A DNA stretch of 20,103 nt from Kipferlia bialata (Eukaryota; Fornicata). The notes beneath the pieces were generated by a model, which was not told the DNA's origin, ran no database searches, and saw only the letters and a program-made list of their open reading frames with translations. Position 1 is the first letter of the stretch. The number at the start of each line of letters is the position of its first letter. The position numbers were made by a program, and so were the translations under genes. The DNA is taken from the NCBI GenBank assembly GCA_003568945.1, contig BDIP01000296.1, forward strand, positions 2,219 through 22,321. Direction: 5' to 3'. Shown here in pieces: positions 1 to 9,576 of the stretch.

Positions 1-157
1 TCCCTCTCAGTATATATCTGTATATTAGTATATACCATGACCCCAGCTCCTACGTTGTCTCTCTCTCTCCCCCTCTCAGTATATGTCTATTAGTATCTAT
101 ATACATACGAGTGTGTGTGTACCATGACCCCAGCTCCTACGCAGCAGCCGTTCTCAG

Positions 158-262
158 GAGTGGTTACTGGACACTGAGACTGAGACATGGGAACAGATAC
201 CCAAGCCAAAGGGTCTCTTTGGTGGGTCATGTGCTCTCTCTCTCTCTATGTATATACCTACA

Positions 263-311
<49 letters not shown>

Positions 312-1650
312 CCTGAGACCGAGACATGGGAGCTGCTGGAGAAACCTCCGATGCTCTTTGGTGGGTGTCAACTGATATCTCGCTATATCATTGGGTAAAG
401 AGATATTGCCTGTGACATACTACTCATGTGTGCAATACGTTCCTATATGTATATGTATATATGTATGCAATCCGACACTGTTCGGTGAGTGTCAAAAGTA
501 TGTATACGTATATTTATGTATACAATGTATGTATCTCTCATTGTCCCCTAATTATTGAGCTTTAGTGAATAAAGGCTGGTAGTATGGACTTGTATATAGA
601 TTTACGTGTGTATATTCATCACGTATATAGGTCTGAACGCCGGTTACAAACCAACTTGCTCTCTCTCTATATATATACATATATATAAACATATATGTAT
701 CTGAACCCAACCTGCTCTCTCTCTATACTCTATATACATACATATATATATACCTATCTATCTCTGAACGCAGCGTACAACCCCCCTTTCATTGTTGGAG
801 ACCGTATCCTGCGACCATATTTCGAAATCATAGATGAAATAGACGGCAGAGAGACACAGCGTGTTTTGGCCTATCGCAAGACAGTATCCAAGGGTCAGCG
901 AGAAGGAGAGGACGATCAGTGGAGGGATGACGAGGGCTGGAGTCTGCCAGAAGGTATATGAAGTGGATTCCCCATTGGCATCATATGTATATATATATAT
1001 ATATATAATATACTTATATACATGTATGCGCTAGGGCTGGTCTACCAGAAGTCATTGCCGACTCATACGTACATACACACATTATCCACCAGTTCCGATA
1101 CCATGTCTGAAGTTTTGCGCTAGTGGTCTCAGTGACTTTCATCATTAGTGTATGTACATTGTAAGTATGTGCTAAGAGACAACTGTTTGTATACATGATA
1201 TATACGTACGCTTTGACCTAATTCCTGGGCTACCGTGCTGGGTTAGTTATTGGCATTAGTACTATTCCATCCAAATATATCCTATTTTCATATATGTATA
1301 CAATCCCAAGTAGATATCGTAGTGTATGGACATATATGTGTTGACAGTCATATATACACATGTACAAGCAATAACTCTAGGCTTTGTTGCAAGGTGTCCC
1401 ATACCTATCGGACGTGGCACACTCTACCTGGGGTACAGAGAGGTGAAGGTATGGAGGGAAACCACTGTGTGTCCTCTATCATATGTGAGTACACTGTCAG
1501 CTTTCCTGTATTATATCTTACCGTTAGGAGCTATACGACGGGAGAGGCTCCAACAGAGTGACACGCCGGAATGGCTGGATAGACCCAGTGAGCAGGGAGT
1601 TCATAGAGGGGCCAGAGGTAGGGGCATCATTTGTTCATTTAGCATCATAG
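158..1650 (+). CDS. Gene A: partial Kelch-like gene, 3' part, at least four exons
   Basis: The supported exons are 158-221, 774-953, 1381-1484 and 1528-1650. Their splice phases chain (0-1, 1-1, 1-0, 0-stop). The first exon carries a Kelch-blade-like strand, LLDTETETWEQIPKPKGLFG (an acidic 'D-T-E-T-W' turn, then a Gly pair at the donor). Later exons read YNPPFIVGDRILRPYFEIID, IGRGTLYLGYREVKVW and RRNGWIDPVSREFIEGPE. The last exon can end by reading through its donor-like GTAGGG to a TAG at 1648-1650; otherwise it splices on into an echo of itself at 1695-1733. The true start lies left of the window, and 36-157 may hold intron plus a small duplicated exon fragment (the 'ACCATGACCCCAGCTCC' block at about 36-56 and 120-141). 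I infer the Kelch assignment from one clear motif and the neighbouring genes. The 3' end is uncertain because the opposite strand is also open there (see gene B). Confidence 0.55.
183..493 (+). repeat. Three copies of a Kelch-blade exon end with donor (gene A)
   Basis: The copies end at 221, 360 and 484, each followed by a GTGGGT/GTGAGT donor. Copies 1 and 2 encode TETWEQIPKPKGLFG and TETWELLEKPPMLFG. Copy 3 keeps only about 30 nt ending CTGTTCG-GTGAGTGTC. Spacers are TATATG repeats. Copies 1 and 2 differ enough that copy 2 could instead be an independent Kelch exon, but its apparent acceptor phase does not fit copy 1's donor. Confidence 0.55.
261..311. repeat. GTATAT hexamer microsatellite
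   Basis: There are about eight near-perfect copies of a six-base unit inside an intron of gene A. Confidence 0.9.
631..785 (+). repeat. Three copies of an exon start (gene A exon at 774)
   Basis: TCTGAACGCCGGTTACAAACC (about 633-653), a shorter TCTGAACCCAACC (about 700-712) and the body copy TCTGAACGCAGCGTACAACC (763-782) are separated by CT/TA-rich DNA. Translated in the exon frame, copies 1 and 3 read LNAGYKP and LNAAYNP. Copy 1 is preceded by an AG acceptor. Confidence 0.6.
935..1050 (+). repeat. Degenerate echo of the exon end at 953
   Basis: The exon end GAGGGCTGGAGTCTGCCAGAAG before the donor at 954 recurs in decayed form at about 1031-1050 (CTAGGGCTGGTCTACCAGAAG), without a following GT. 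Confidence 0.5.
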
Positions 1651-1733
1651 TGTGTATATACATAGTCATATATGTATATAAATGCATGTGAATTGACCCA
1701 GTGAGCAGGGAGTTCATAGAGGGACCTGAGGTA
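1582..1733 (+). repeat. 39-bp echo of an exon end with donor (gene A), 113 bp apart
   Basis: Positions 1582-1620 and 1695-1733 match at 37 of 39 bases. Read on the + strand (DPVSREFIEGPE, then GT) both differences are synonymous (GGG CCA to GGA CCT). The same block read on the - strand (PSMNSLLTGS) is also open and is used in the provisional last exon of gene B. Confidence 0.8.
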
Positions 1734-3762
1734 TCAATAGTAGTATATATACCTATATATATACACATTAGTACATATGTATATATATATATATAGTTGG
1801 AGAGTATGTTATTCATACCTGTCAGAAAGGTCCAGCTGCCACTAATGGTGTCATAGGAGCCGTACCGGTAGTTTTGCACACCTGGCGTTGGAGCATGAAT
1901 ACTCTAGAAATATGCTAAATGCTACCTTAGGTGGTCCATCTGTAATTGATGGAGTTACCGTTGGTCACTATAGGAATCAATATAGGAGTGGTCGATGCAG
2001 GGGGGTATAAACTTCAGTCATATGCTAACCTACCTCTAACAGAAGGACACAGAAACGGTGCCACGATGTGTCTCCCCGACACACATCCGTACATGCACTC
2101 GTGGATGGTGTCGATGCACGCAGTCCTGAGATTAAGGTTTCAAAAGGCACATTAGGCCTAGTAAAGTGCTCAATTAGTACTGCAAACTATTCTCTTTGAA
2201 TCCCTACCTGAGATCCTCGTAGGGGTACACCGACCTGTAGTACTCCTGTGTAAGAGTAGGGCGGAGGTACATCACATTTACTCAACGCATGTAGTAGTTC
2301 ACTTACTGCTACTAGCATCGGTGCATACAAGCAGTGCTATTATAGCACTGTGCTATAACAGTACCACTGAATAATTGTTTGAGAAGAATATAGACTTGTT
2401 GGACTCCATACCCAGCGGAGATGGCGGTCATCCCACACTCTGACACCATTGTAGCCATCCTTTGTAGTGTAAGTCCCAGTCTCTCTCTCACCCAGTACAA
2501 CAAACTCGTTCCCCACTGCTGCTGTTAGATAGCAGTCGAAGGTGTCGGGACCTGCCCTCGAGTGGCCATTTGCACTAAGAGGCATGGCATCTATGCTCCA
2601 CTGTCTTATCTCCGGGTCATATCTGAAGTCAGAGGCGTCTAAGTTTCACTGTAACCTTGATATACTGCTAGAGGTCTTGCTCCTTCTGCCGTGATGAAAT
2701 CTGCGCGTCACTAAGGAGAGTAATCGACACTGAATAGGTGCAATTTATACACACTATGGTGTTGCACATGATGTTACTGGTGAGGCTACCTTGCAACCGC
2801 ATCAGAGCCCAGTAGCACCAGCTGCCAATCCATAACTGTTGACAGTGACTTCTGGAACGAGAAGAACAGATCCTCTTCTGCCCCGCTAAGGTCAGAGGAA
2901 CCCAACTAGTGATCCGAGTATTCATATAGGAATACATACACAAACAGTATTAAAATGTTCATCTTGAGCTGATCCCACCCCTTTACTTTGCCATCTGGCA
3001 GTGGACCAAGAAACCTCAGCTCTAGGGTGTCCAGCTCGACAGCACACCTTGACATGAGGGGAGGAGAGAAGGGGAAATTTGGTGTAGATATACACACTGG
3101 CAGGTGAGGAGGTGTTCTGTTTCCTCTTCTTACATTGAGTAGTGGTTGCAGTCCCTCCCGACGGCTGCTGCGAGGTAGATAACTCCCCCGATGCGGCCCA
3201 GGTACCTGAACTCATGAGAACTCTGATATATGGATGTGACAGATTTATTCGTGAGAGTCATCATAAGATATACGATATGGGCAGCATACTGCTATTAGCA
3301 CTGTCAACAGTGACTCTACAGTAACCAGGGTATGTGGTACTCAAGATACCTAACAAAGTGCAGCTTGCCAGGAAGTGTAATGCGTGCCGTCACCCCTAGT
3401 AGCCGTCCGTCTATGCAGCTGTATTTCAGTATCCTAATTGATGTGGGGTGGGTCTCGTATGTGGCCCCTTTTGGGTAGTACACCCAGAGAGTCTCATAGG
3501 GGCCGATAGCCGCAACAGGCCTTCCTGGTAGGCTGACCCCCTTGTGTGTGACAGAGAGAGGGGTCAGGGAGACACACTTGGTCATCTGAGACGAAGGAAC
3601 GAAGTGGGAGGTGTTTGTAGAGGTGAAGAATGGGATCGAAGTGTGCATGTACAGTGGGTTGCTCACCAGAGATACCCGCCGAGCTGAACGCTTTCTGCTT
3701 ATGTCTACAATTGAGGACAACTCCAATGTGTCCCATGGCAGACTGCCATTGGCAGTATCCAT
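1601..3762 (-). CDS. Gene B: Kelch-like beta-propeller protein, 10 exons
   Basis: The exons in transcript order are 3762-3350, 3205-3134, 3047-2942, 2905-2790, 2622-2412, 2245-2208, 2125-2034, 1939-1926, 1903-1819 and probably 1725-1601. All phases agree and the total is 1272 nt (423 aa). Propeller-like strands are visible: YLGRIGGVIYLAAAVGRD (exon 2), AVELDTLELRFLGPLPDG (exon 3), MDWQLVLLGSDAVAR then YDPEIRQWSIDAMP (exons 4-5), and GSYDTISGSWTFLTG (exon 9). These match the Kelch pattern of a Gly-rich strand, a D-T/P turn, then a Trp about six residues on. Kelch propellers are usually cytosolic protein-interaction modules. No signal peptide or membrane helix is seen. Exon 8 is a 14-nt micro-exon. 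The last exon is the weak point: its second half is translated simple sequence and it overlaps gene A antisense. The start ATG at 3762 is the first of the long first exon and faces gene C. Confidence 0.75.
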
Positions 3763-3939
3763 ACCTCTTGGAAAGTAAACTATACAGTATAAGTCACATT
3801 TTTGTCACCTGTGACTGTGTGGTGTCTCACCACACACATATATATATAGTTGTTCGAGAGACATTTGGGTCAAAAATGAAACAAATGTCTGAAATAATCA
3901 CATCTTTACAGGTGCTCTTTCAACCTCAATAACATCAAT
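3763..3939. promoter_or_regulatory. Divergent B/C intergenic region, presumed bidirectional promoter
   Basis: These 177 bp separate the start codons of genes B (-) and C (+), so both promoters and 5' UTRs must lie here or in the neighbouring exons. The region contains a short TA run at 3838-3848 and a perfect 9-bp inverted repeat (AGACATTTG at 3859-3867, CAAATGTCT at 3882-3890, 14-nt spacer). I cannot identify a core promoter element. Confidence 0.5.
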
Positions 3940-6900
3940 ATGGAGGAGGAAGGTAAATCAGATACCTGACGTGTGCTATTTATAGTGATAGTATTTATAG
4001 TGTTCTAATAGCAGTGGCTCCGCAAACGTGCTGGGGTGCTGGGTTCAGTGTTTATATACATTCATACATATATACATACACATACCAACAGAAGTAGTTT
4101 TTTGACGTCTGACCCCGGCTCTGCCCCCTTCCTCCGTGTCTACACCTATACCAATTACTATATATATACTATATATATAATATACACACACACTACTATA
4201 CTATCACCTTATCCCAGCTGTGACCCCTCTCTCCATGTTCCATCTTGTACTTATACCAAATACTATATATACTATATACATATACACACACTATACTATA
4301 CTATGTATGTATGCCTCTCTGCACTGATCCCAGCTGTGACCCCTCTCTCCATGTTCCATCGACCGAGAAGTAATGTATATATATGGATACCCCTATGCTA
4401 ATACTATACTCATATTCATATATATACCATAGTATATACCCCTTATAACAGCTGTGACCCCTCTTTCCATGTTCACACCTATAATTAATACTATATATAC
4501 TAAGTACTATATATACATATATATACTATAGTATACTATAGTATATATCCCTTATCCCAGCTGTGACCCCTCTCTCCATGTTCCATCGGCACCCAGGAAC
4601 ACAGGTGTGCATATTGCTCTCCTTGGAGTATATACCTCTCCCCCCCTCTTTCTTCAACGATAGGAACATATATATATGCGCCACATGCTCCATACTCTCC
4701 CTGCCCCCCCCTTTTCCCCCCTTCTCTCCATTGAGCCAATATATCTGGTCATCTTGTATTTGGCATCCTCACCCCCCCCCTCCACCCTCTTCATTCTCCA
4801 TCATTATTGTGCGTATATCATTCTTTTCACTCCTACTCTCAGAAGCCTAATACCAAAGGGTACTTGTTGCCTCAAGCAATTACTACAAAAATGTATGTTC
4901 GCTCCCTTACTCTAAAACGTTTGATCCCAGCCCTTCGACGGCTGTTCACCCCTCACCACATACCCCCTAGGTGAAGGTATGTTCAACGGTGGTTCATGTT
5001 CTGATTGTTACTGTATATTGTTGTATTTCAATGATACATTGGAGTGTTCATGTATGTATGTGTATATGTATATTACTGGTGTGTGTTTCAAGGAGGTGGA
5101 TATACATAATGATACCATACGTATTTATCTGATACTCACCTAGGCATGTTCATGGCCAGGACAGACACACACGATTAACAGTATACACTTATTAATATAT
5201 TAATGATATATACATATATATATATATATCAGTCCTATTCTATATACTCAATAAGTATAGTACTCATCTCAGGCATCTATATATATATTGATTATAATAT
5301 TTAGTACTATTCTATATATACTCATCTTAGGCATGTTCATGGCCAGGACAGACACACGCACCAGTCATGGTACCACCTCCTCTCTCTGGCTGTATACACT
5401 ACAGGCACCAAGGTTAATGTATGCATATCATATTATGTACCCTACAGGCACTAAGGTAAATGTATACATATGTATATATATATATGATATGTGATTGTAG
5501 TGTAGTAGTGTATTTATACCCTATATGATTGGACATATGTACATATACATGTCTATATATATGTGTGATATGTACACATGCACAGGAGGGTGATACACCT
5601 AAGGAATTCCTGATATATACACATACTGTATGCAAGATTATTGATTATAGACAGAAAGTGCTAGAGAGAGGTATTCTTCTAACACTTAGTGCACATGAGG
5701 GAGAGACACCCAGGCTAGTTGGCACCGATGTCACTCCAGCCAAGTTCAGAACCCGGGAATGCGGAGACATATTTGTCACAAAGGTCATATATACATATAT
5801 ATCTACATATATAGATACATATATAGATACATTGGATATTGATAGAGTTGGTATACCTGAAGATAGTTCCCCTCTATTTCCTTTCCCCATACCGATATTG
5901 AACACCGGACGTTTATTTGTCTGACCATTAGGTCAACGGAAGGGTGTGTGTTCTTGCATACCTACCCCCCACCCACTTTCTCTTCGTCATGTCATTGGAC
6001 ACACTGGAGTGGCAGGAGAAGTTCTCCCCAGGTACATATATGACAGTTGATCTACGAACTAATACATGTCCTGGTATCTTTCTATAACTTAGCTTGGGAG
6101 GAGAAGTTCTCCCCAGGTATACTCTATGTCTCCCACCATAGACTTTTGTACTCTTACAATTATGTCCTCTGATCTCTCTACACACATAGTGCACTACTCT
6201 CTTTACATGACTGTACACGTCCATATATGTGCTGTTACCATCACCTGATCCAAGTGGGTGAGAAGGATCCAAAGGGGAGGGACATACCTAGATATGGACG
6301 TGGTGCCAGGTAGGCCTCCTAATTTATAAAACTCTAATATTCAGTAATTAAATTCTAATATTGAATTAGTAAATCCTAATACTCATCGAATACTGGTCCG
6401 TGAGCATCTTTTGAAGCCTCTTGTGAGCTCAATACATACTTTGCATGTCTGTATATTATGTGTAAATAGGAAAGTATTATTTGGATCTTGCGCATAGTAT
6501 CATACTATGATAGTATGTGACATACACCTCGATATTTGTCGCATTTACCTGACCTTCTAGAGAAATGTGCGGCACTGCCTGTCTAGAGGATAGGCTGGTT
6601 GTGATCGACAGTCTCTATACCCATGTGTATGACCCAGGTATTGGGTGTGTATATGTATACATTGTAACGTGTATATATATACAGTATGAGTTTGTGTGTG
6701 TGTATACATTATATATATGTGTGTGTACGGCAGAGAGTGACCGTTGACTTTGAACAGTCCCATCCGGACCACCCCCACCATACATGTAGTAGATATACCA
6801 AATTGTAGAGTAAATATATATATTGTGAATATGTAGTATATATATATATGTAGTGTATATATATGTATGTGTATACACATATATATTCATGTATTTAATA

Positions 6901-7510
6901 TATGATAGTGTATGTATTTATGGCAGAGAGCGACCAATGGACCCATCCCGACCACTCCCTCCCAGCCTCTGTGATTGGAACAGCAGCCATAGTAGGGGAC
7001 ACTCTGCACTGGTTCGAGTGGAGTCTCACCAAGAACGAGAGGTATCATCATTCATATCACCTAATACATAGAGACTACTAATACATAGAGACTACTAATA
7101 CATAGAGACTATGACACAACAGTATATTATACTATGGTATAAAACACCATAACACGGTATATTGTATTATAGTATAGAAATCCCTGCACTGGTTCGAGTG
7201 GAGGGGCGGAACTAATCAGACGTATCAATGTATATTTATATATATTATTATTATTATTATTTTGTTAATGTATATTTATACATATATACTATTATTATTA
7301 TTTTGTTGTATATTTTATTTATGGAGACATCAGTCAACATATAGTTCATTTTTGTAATTCTATGAAATTCTTAGTAGTACTATTCATAGTATGAATCATG
7401 TTAGTGACGTGATTACTGTTATGCACTGGTTTGAGCGGAGTCTGGCACCCCTAATCACATATACTGTTGGTAGAACTGTATGTCTTTCTCCCTAACCCAA
7501 TGGCATACAC

Positions 7511-7580
<70 letters not shown>

Positions 7581-8909
7581 GCATGTTCATGTGATGCTGA
7601 AGAGCATCACTCATATGTATAGTGAGAGTGTGTATACTACTAGTGAAGTATCTGAACGTCATACTCACTCAGTGATCACCATACCTACACGCATGCTAAT
7701 GGGTGGACCTGTGATGTGGTGCCCTGGAACATAGGGGGATATGGCCATACCATATTTCCGATAGCAACCATGGTGAGGACTCTGATTTGTCCTACCACGT
7801 TATCGAGATAGTACTGGTTACATACTTTGCATGCTACTCAGGTAGTAGTATGTTGGATGATAACTATTTTGTGGAGAACTACTGCATGCAACCATATCTC
7901 ATATAGCAGACATTTGGCCCTGTTGTCGCCATCTTCAGTCAGCGTGTCCCCGAGTTCCATGGTGAATGTGACTTCAATGTGATAGTGGACCTGTATGAGA
8001 CGGTGAGCGCACTCTCTTTCTCTCTTACTGTTCTTTTCTATACTTACCATGTATATTTGCAGTTTGTGTTTGTACATACTTCGTCAGTTTCACTATATGT
8101 ACAGGTGAATGAGTGTCAGTTACAAACATCCCATGGTCCGTTCATTATGTTTTGTCAAGGGTACTTTAGTGTGATTACACCGTGATAAGAACAGTGTTAT
8201 CGGTTACCTATATCTATACACTCAAATATATGTTTGTAATTTTCTCACAGCAGGTCTGGAGACACACTATCACAGAAGTGTAAAATGTATATTGATATCA
8301 TATGCCTCTTCCACAGAGTTACTTGATATCAATGTATTGTTCGCTCACTGCAGGTGTCTGGGGACCACAGTGTACACATAGAGCACAGCCTACTTAGGCC
8401 AACTGATCCCAGCAGTGACTCCCTGGTGCACATGGGAGGGGATACTATCCTGAGAATACTCAATGTATGTAGTCTGCTTCACTATTCCTGAGTGTTCATA
8501 TATGTTAATTCACCCCTTCTCTAACAATCAGACAGAAGACGACTCAAAGCCACGATTCCAGGTGCTGGAATTAGAGGTATGAATGCATCTCTAGATAACG
8601 TTATTTCACAGATATATCCTGATAATCAATGAGTAGTAGGTAGCATTGTAGGTATCCGTACGAAAAGGTATATATCCTATTCATACAAGAAAGGTGCATA
8701 ATCACTTCTGTACACATCCATGTGGTCCATTCCTAACATATCAGGAGTCGCTACTCTCTCTGGATACTGATCCATACACCGACACCTCAATAAAGAGGTA
8801 TCATAACCCCAGAGAGGTCAGAGAGCACTTGATCAGACTATGGGAAGAGGAGAGAGAGATGATCCTCATGCAAGACGACACAGAGGAGGACGGAGACAAC
8901 TACTTTTGA
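3940..8909 (+). CDS. Gene C: Kelch-like beta-propeller protein, 16 exons, 481 aa
   Basis: The exons are 3940-3952, 4012-4042, 4561-4627, 4843-4970, 5331-5412, 5586-5783, 5932-6031, 6255-6309, 6561-6637, 6927-7041, 7673-7772, 7910-8002, 8105-8170, 8354-8464, 8532-8576 and 8745-8909. Every phase matches and the sum is 1446 nt, ending in TGA. The first exon encodes only MEEE plus one base. Kelch-like blades are clearest in the middle: VNGRVCVLAY...MSLDTLEWQEKF (about residues 174-203), CLEDRLVVIDSLYTHVYDP then ESDQWTHPDHSLP (about 231-263), VGDTLHWFEW, and HANGWTCDVVPWNIGGYGHT. The C-terminal exon is charged and helical-looking (EVREHLIRLWEEEREMILMQ) with an acidic tail. The N-terminal 170 residues I do not recognise. 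The protein is probably an intracellular interaction scaffold. Several introns carry splice-boundary echoes, listed separately. Exons 2 and 13 have the least certain boundaries. Confidence 0.8.
4205..4590 (+). repeat. Four-copy array of an exon start with acceptor (gene C exon 3)
   Basis: An AG acceptor followed by CTGTGACCCCTCTCTCCATG occurs with the AG at 4216, 4332, 4450 and 4559 (spacing 116, 118 and 109). In the exon frame each reads CDPSLHV. Copy 3 has a silent CTC to CTT change. Only the last copy runs on into the rest of the exon; the other three fade into TA-rich DNA. A fifth, weak relative may sit near 4105-4130. Confidence 0.8.
4628..4842 (+). other. Pyrimidine-rich intron of gene C
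   Basis: This intron between exons 3 and 4 is almost entirely C/T on the coding strand, with several runs of seven or more C. It is unlike the TA-rich introns around it. The frames on both strands here are low-complexity shadows. Confidence 0.65.
5138..5365 (+). repeat. Echo of an exon start with acceptor (gene C exon 5)
   Basis: The acceptor and the first about 30 nt of exon 5 (from 5331) recur from 5144. Both encode HVHGQDRHT, with one silent difference before they diverge. Confidence 0.75.
5399..5470 (+). repeat. 29-bp echo of an exon end with donor (gene C exon 5)
   Basis: Positions 5399-5427 and 5442-5470 differ at three of 29 bases. The one change in coding sequence (ACC/ACT) is silent, and both copies keep AAG followed by GT. 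Confidence 0.75.
6010..6121 (+). repeat. Echo of an exon end with donor (gene C exon 7), possible in-frame micro-exon
   Basis: TGG(C/G)AGGAGAAGTTCTCCCC, AG and then GTA occur at the exon 7 end (donor 6032) and again with donor 6117. The second copy is preceded by CTTAG, so 6093-6116 is a possible 24-nt exon in matching phase, adding AWEEKFSP after WQEKFSP. Confidence 0.7.
6727..6960 (+). repeat. Degenerate echo of an exon start (gene C exon 10)
   Basis: GGCAGAGAGTGACC at 6729-6742 and a CATCC-GACCAC block near 6763 mirror the exon 10 start (acceptor at 6926). An extra stretch in the echo brings an in-frame stop, so this copy cannot encode the exon. Confidence 0.6.
7004..7440 (+). repeat. Three copies of the 3' part of gene C exon 10
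   Basis: CTGCACTGGTTCGAGTGGAG at 7004-7023 (exon) recurs identically at 7184-7203 and in changed form at 7422-7440. The copies then diverge and keep no clear donor. The protein reading HWFEW is kept in the first two and becomes HWFER in the third. Confidence 0.75.
7042..7672 (+). repeat. Long intron of gene C built from nested tandem repeats
   Basis: This 631-nt intron holds three copies of a 17-bp unit TAATACATAGAGACTAC (7062-7112), a pair of about 23-bp blocks near 7119-7175, a pair of about 40-bp blocks ending in ATT triplets (about 7226-7306), two exon 10 echoes, and a long TA/GTATATA tract (about 7508-7580). I see no further exon in it. Confidence 0.8.
7508..7580. repeat. TA/GTATATA microsatellite
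   Basis: A long alternating TA tract interrupted by GTATA every roughly 20 bases, within a gene C intron. Confidence 0.95.
8250..8385 (+). repeat. Echo of an exon start with acceptor (gene C exon 14)
   Basis: GCAGGTCTGGAGACACAC from about 8250 mirrors the exon 14 start GCAGGTGTCTGGGGACCACAG (acceptor at 8353), exactly 100 bp upstream of it, with small deletions. Confidence 0.55.
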
Positions 8910-9576
8910 CTTGCACTCTCTTCTCTGATAGTCAAAGATAGTCACAGATATATTAAAGTCTACCTTTCAATTGTTCCAGAGACCCAAAATACATATGTGC
9001 AATGAACTTGAACTCGCTATATTTCAATGTTCAGTCCTACTAGGCCTAGGAGTAAGACTGTACTATGACTGGCAGATTTGAATACATCAGCGTCAGGAAA
9101 GGAATCTGTCTTTCGAAGCAATAATCTGTATCATCCGTTTTGCTATGAAGAAGCTGCTGACAATCAGTACCAGGATGTGATGATAATGAGAGAAACTATA
9201 GAGTGATGGAAGTTCCTTCATGGAACTAACAAATATGAACATGAAACCATTGTTCAATCGAGCTTAAGAGATCCTGAGAAGTGAGGGCTTCTGTGTAGCC
9301 GACAACAGTCTTTGTGCAACACCGTGGTGAAGTATATATATGCATATAGGTTGATTAATTTGTAATATATTTATAAGAGAGTGATTATTGGACACTGTAA
9401 GTCTTACAGTGAAAGACATTGAGAAGTCATGTGAAAGAATGTACTGACTCAGGCACTAACAAATCCCGAACTGCTAAGACACTTTACTTGTACGATGGCA
9501 TGTTGCCATTGATAGTATCAAGATTCATTTACAGAGGCCACTACGTGGACTGTCTGTGGATATTGGCATGCCTTGG
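8910..9576. other. Convergent C/D intergenic region, no gene seen
   Basis: This is the 667 bp between the stops of gene C (+) and gene D (-). I find no frame with splice-consistent sense, no tRNA-like cloverleaf and no array. It contains a perfect hairpin (8-bp arms CACTGTAA/TTACAGTG, loop GTC) at 9393-9411 and a short TA stretch near 9335-9376. The 3' UTRs of both genes must lie here. Confidence 0.6.

Noticed and set aside
2837-3320. Similar stretches near 2837 and 3301 (TGTTGACAGTGACT / TGTCAACAGTGACT) in gene B
   Set aside because: They are short, near-palindromic and not at matching splice boundaries; probably chance.
4205-4590. CRISPR-like spacing of four repeats
   Set aside because: The repeats are diverged exon starts with in-frame coding and acceptors, the spacers are TA-rich rather than unique, and the setting is eukaryotic.
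4536-4915. Pro/Ser-rich + strand frames and a Gly/Arg-rich - strand frame
   Set aside because: Low-complexity pyrimidine tract inside a gene C intron; the supported exons nearby are 4561-4627 and 4843-4970.
6734-6790. Alternative start for gene C exon 10
   Set aside because: The in-frame stop right after the acceptor makes it unusable; treated as an echo.
7480-7734. Frame encoding Tyr-Ile repeats
   Set aside because: It is a translation of a TA microsatellite in an intron; only 7673-7772, in another frame, is a supported exon.
8250-8280. Possible extra exon of gene C (SGDTLSQ reading)
   Set aside because: Its phase does not fit exons 13 and 14, and it aligns with the exon 14 start as a degenerate echo.
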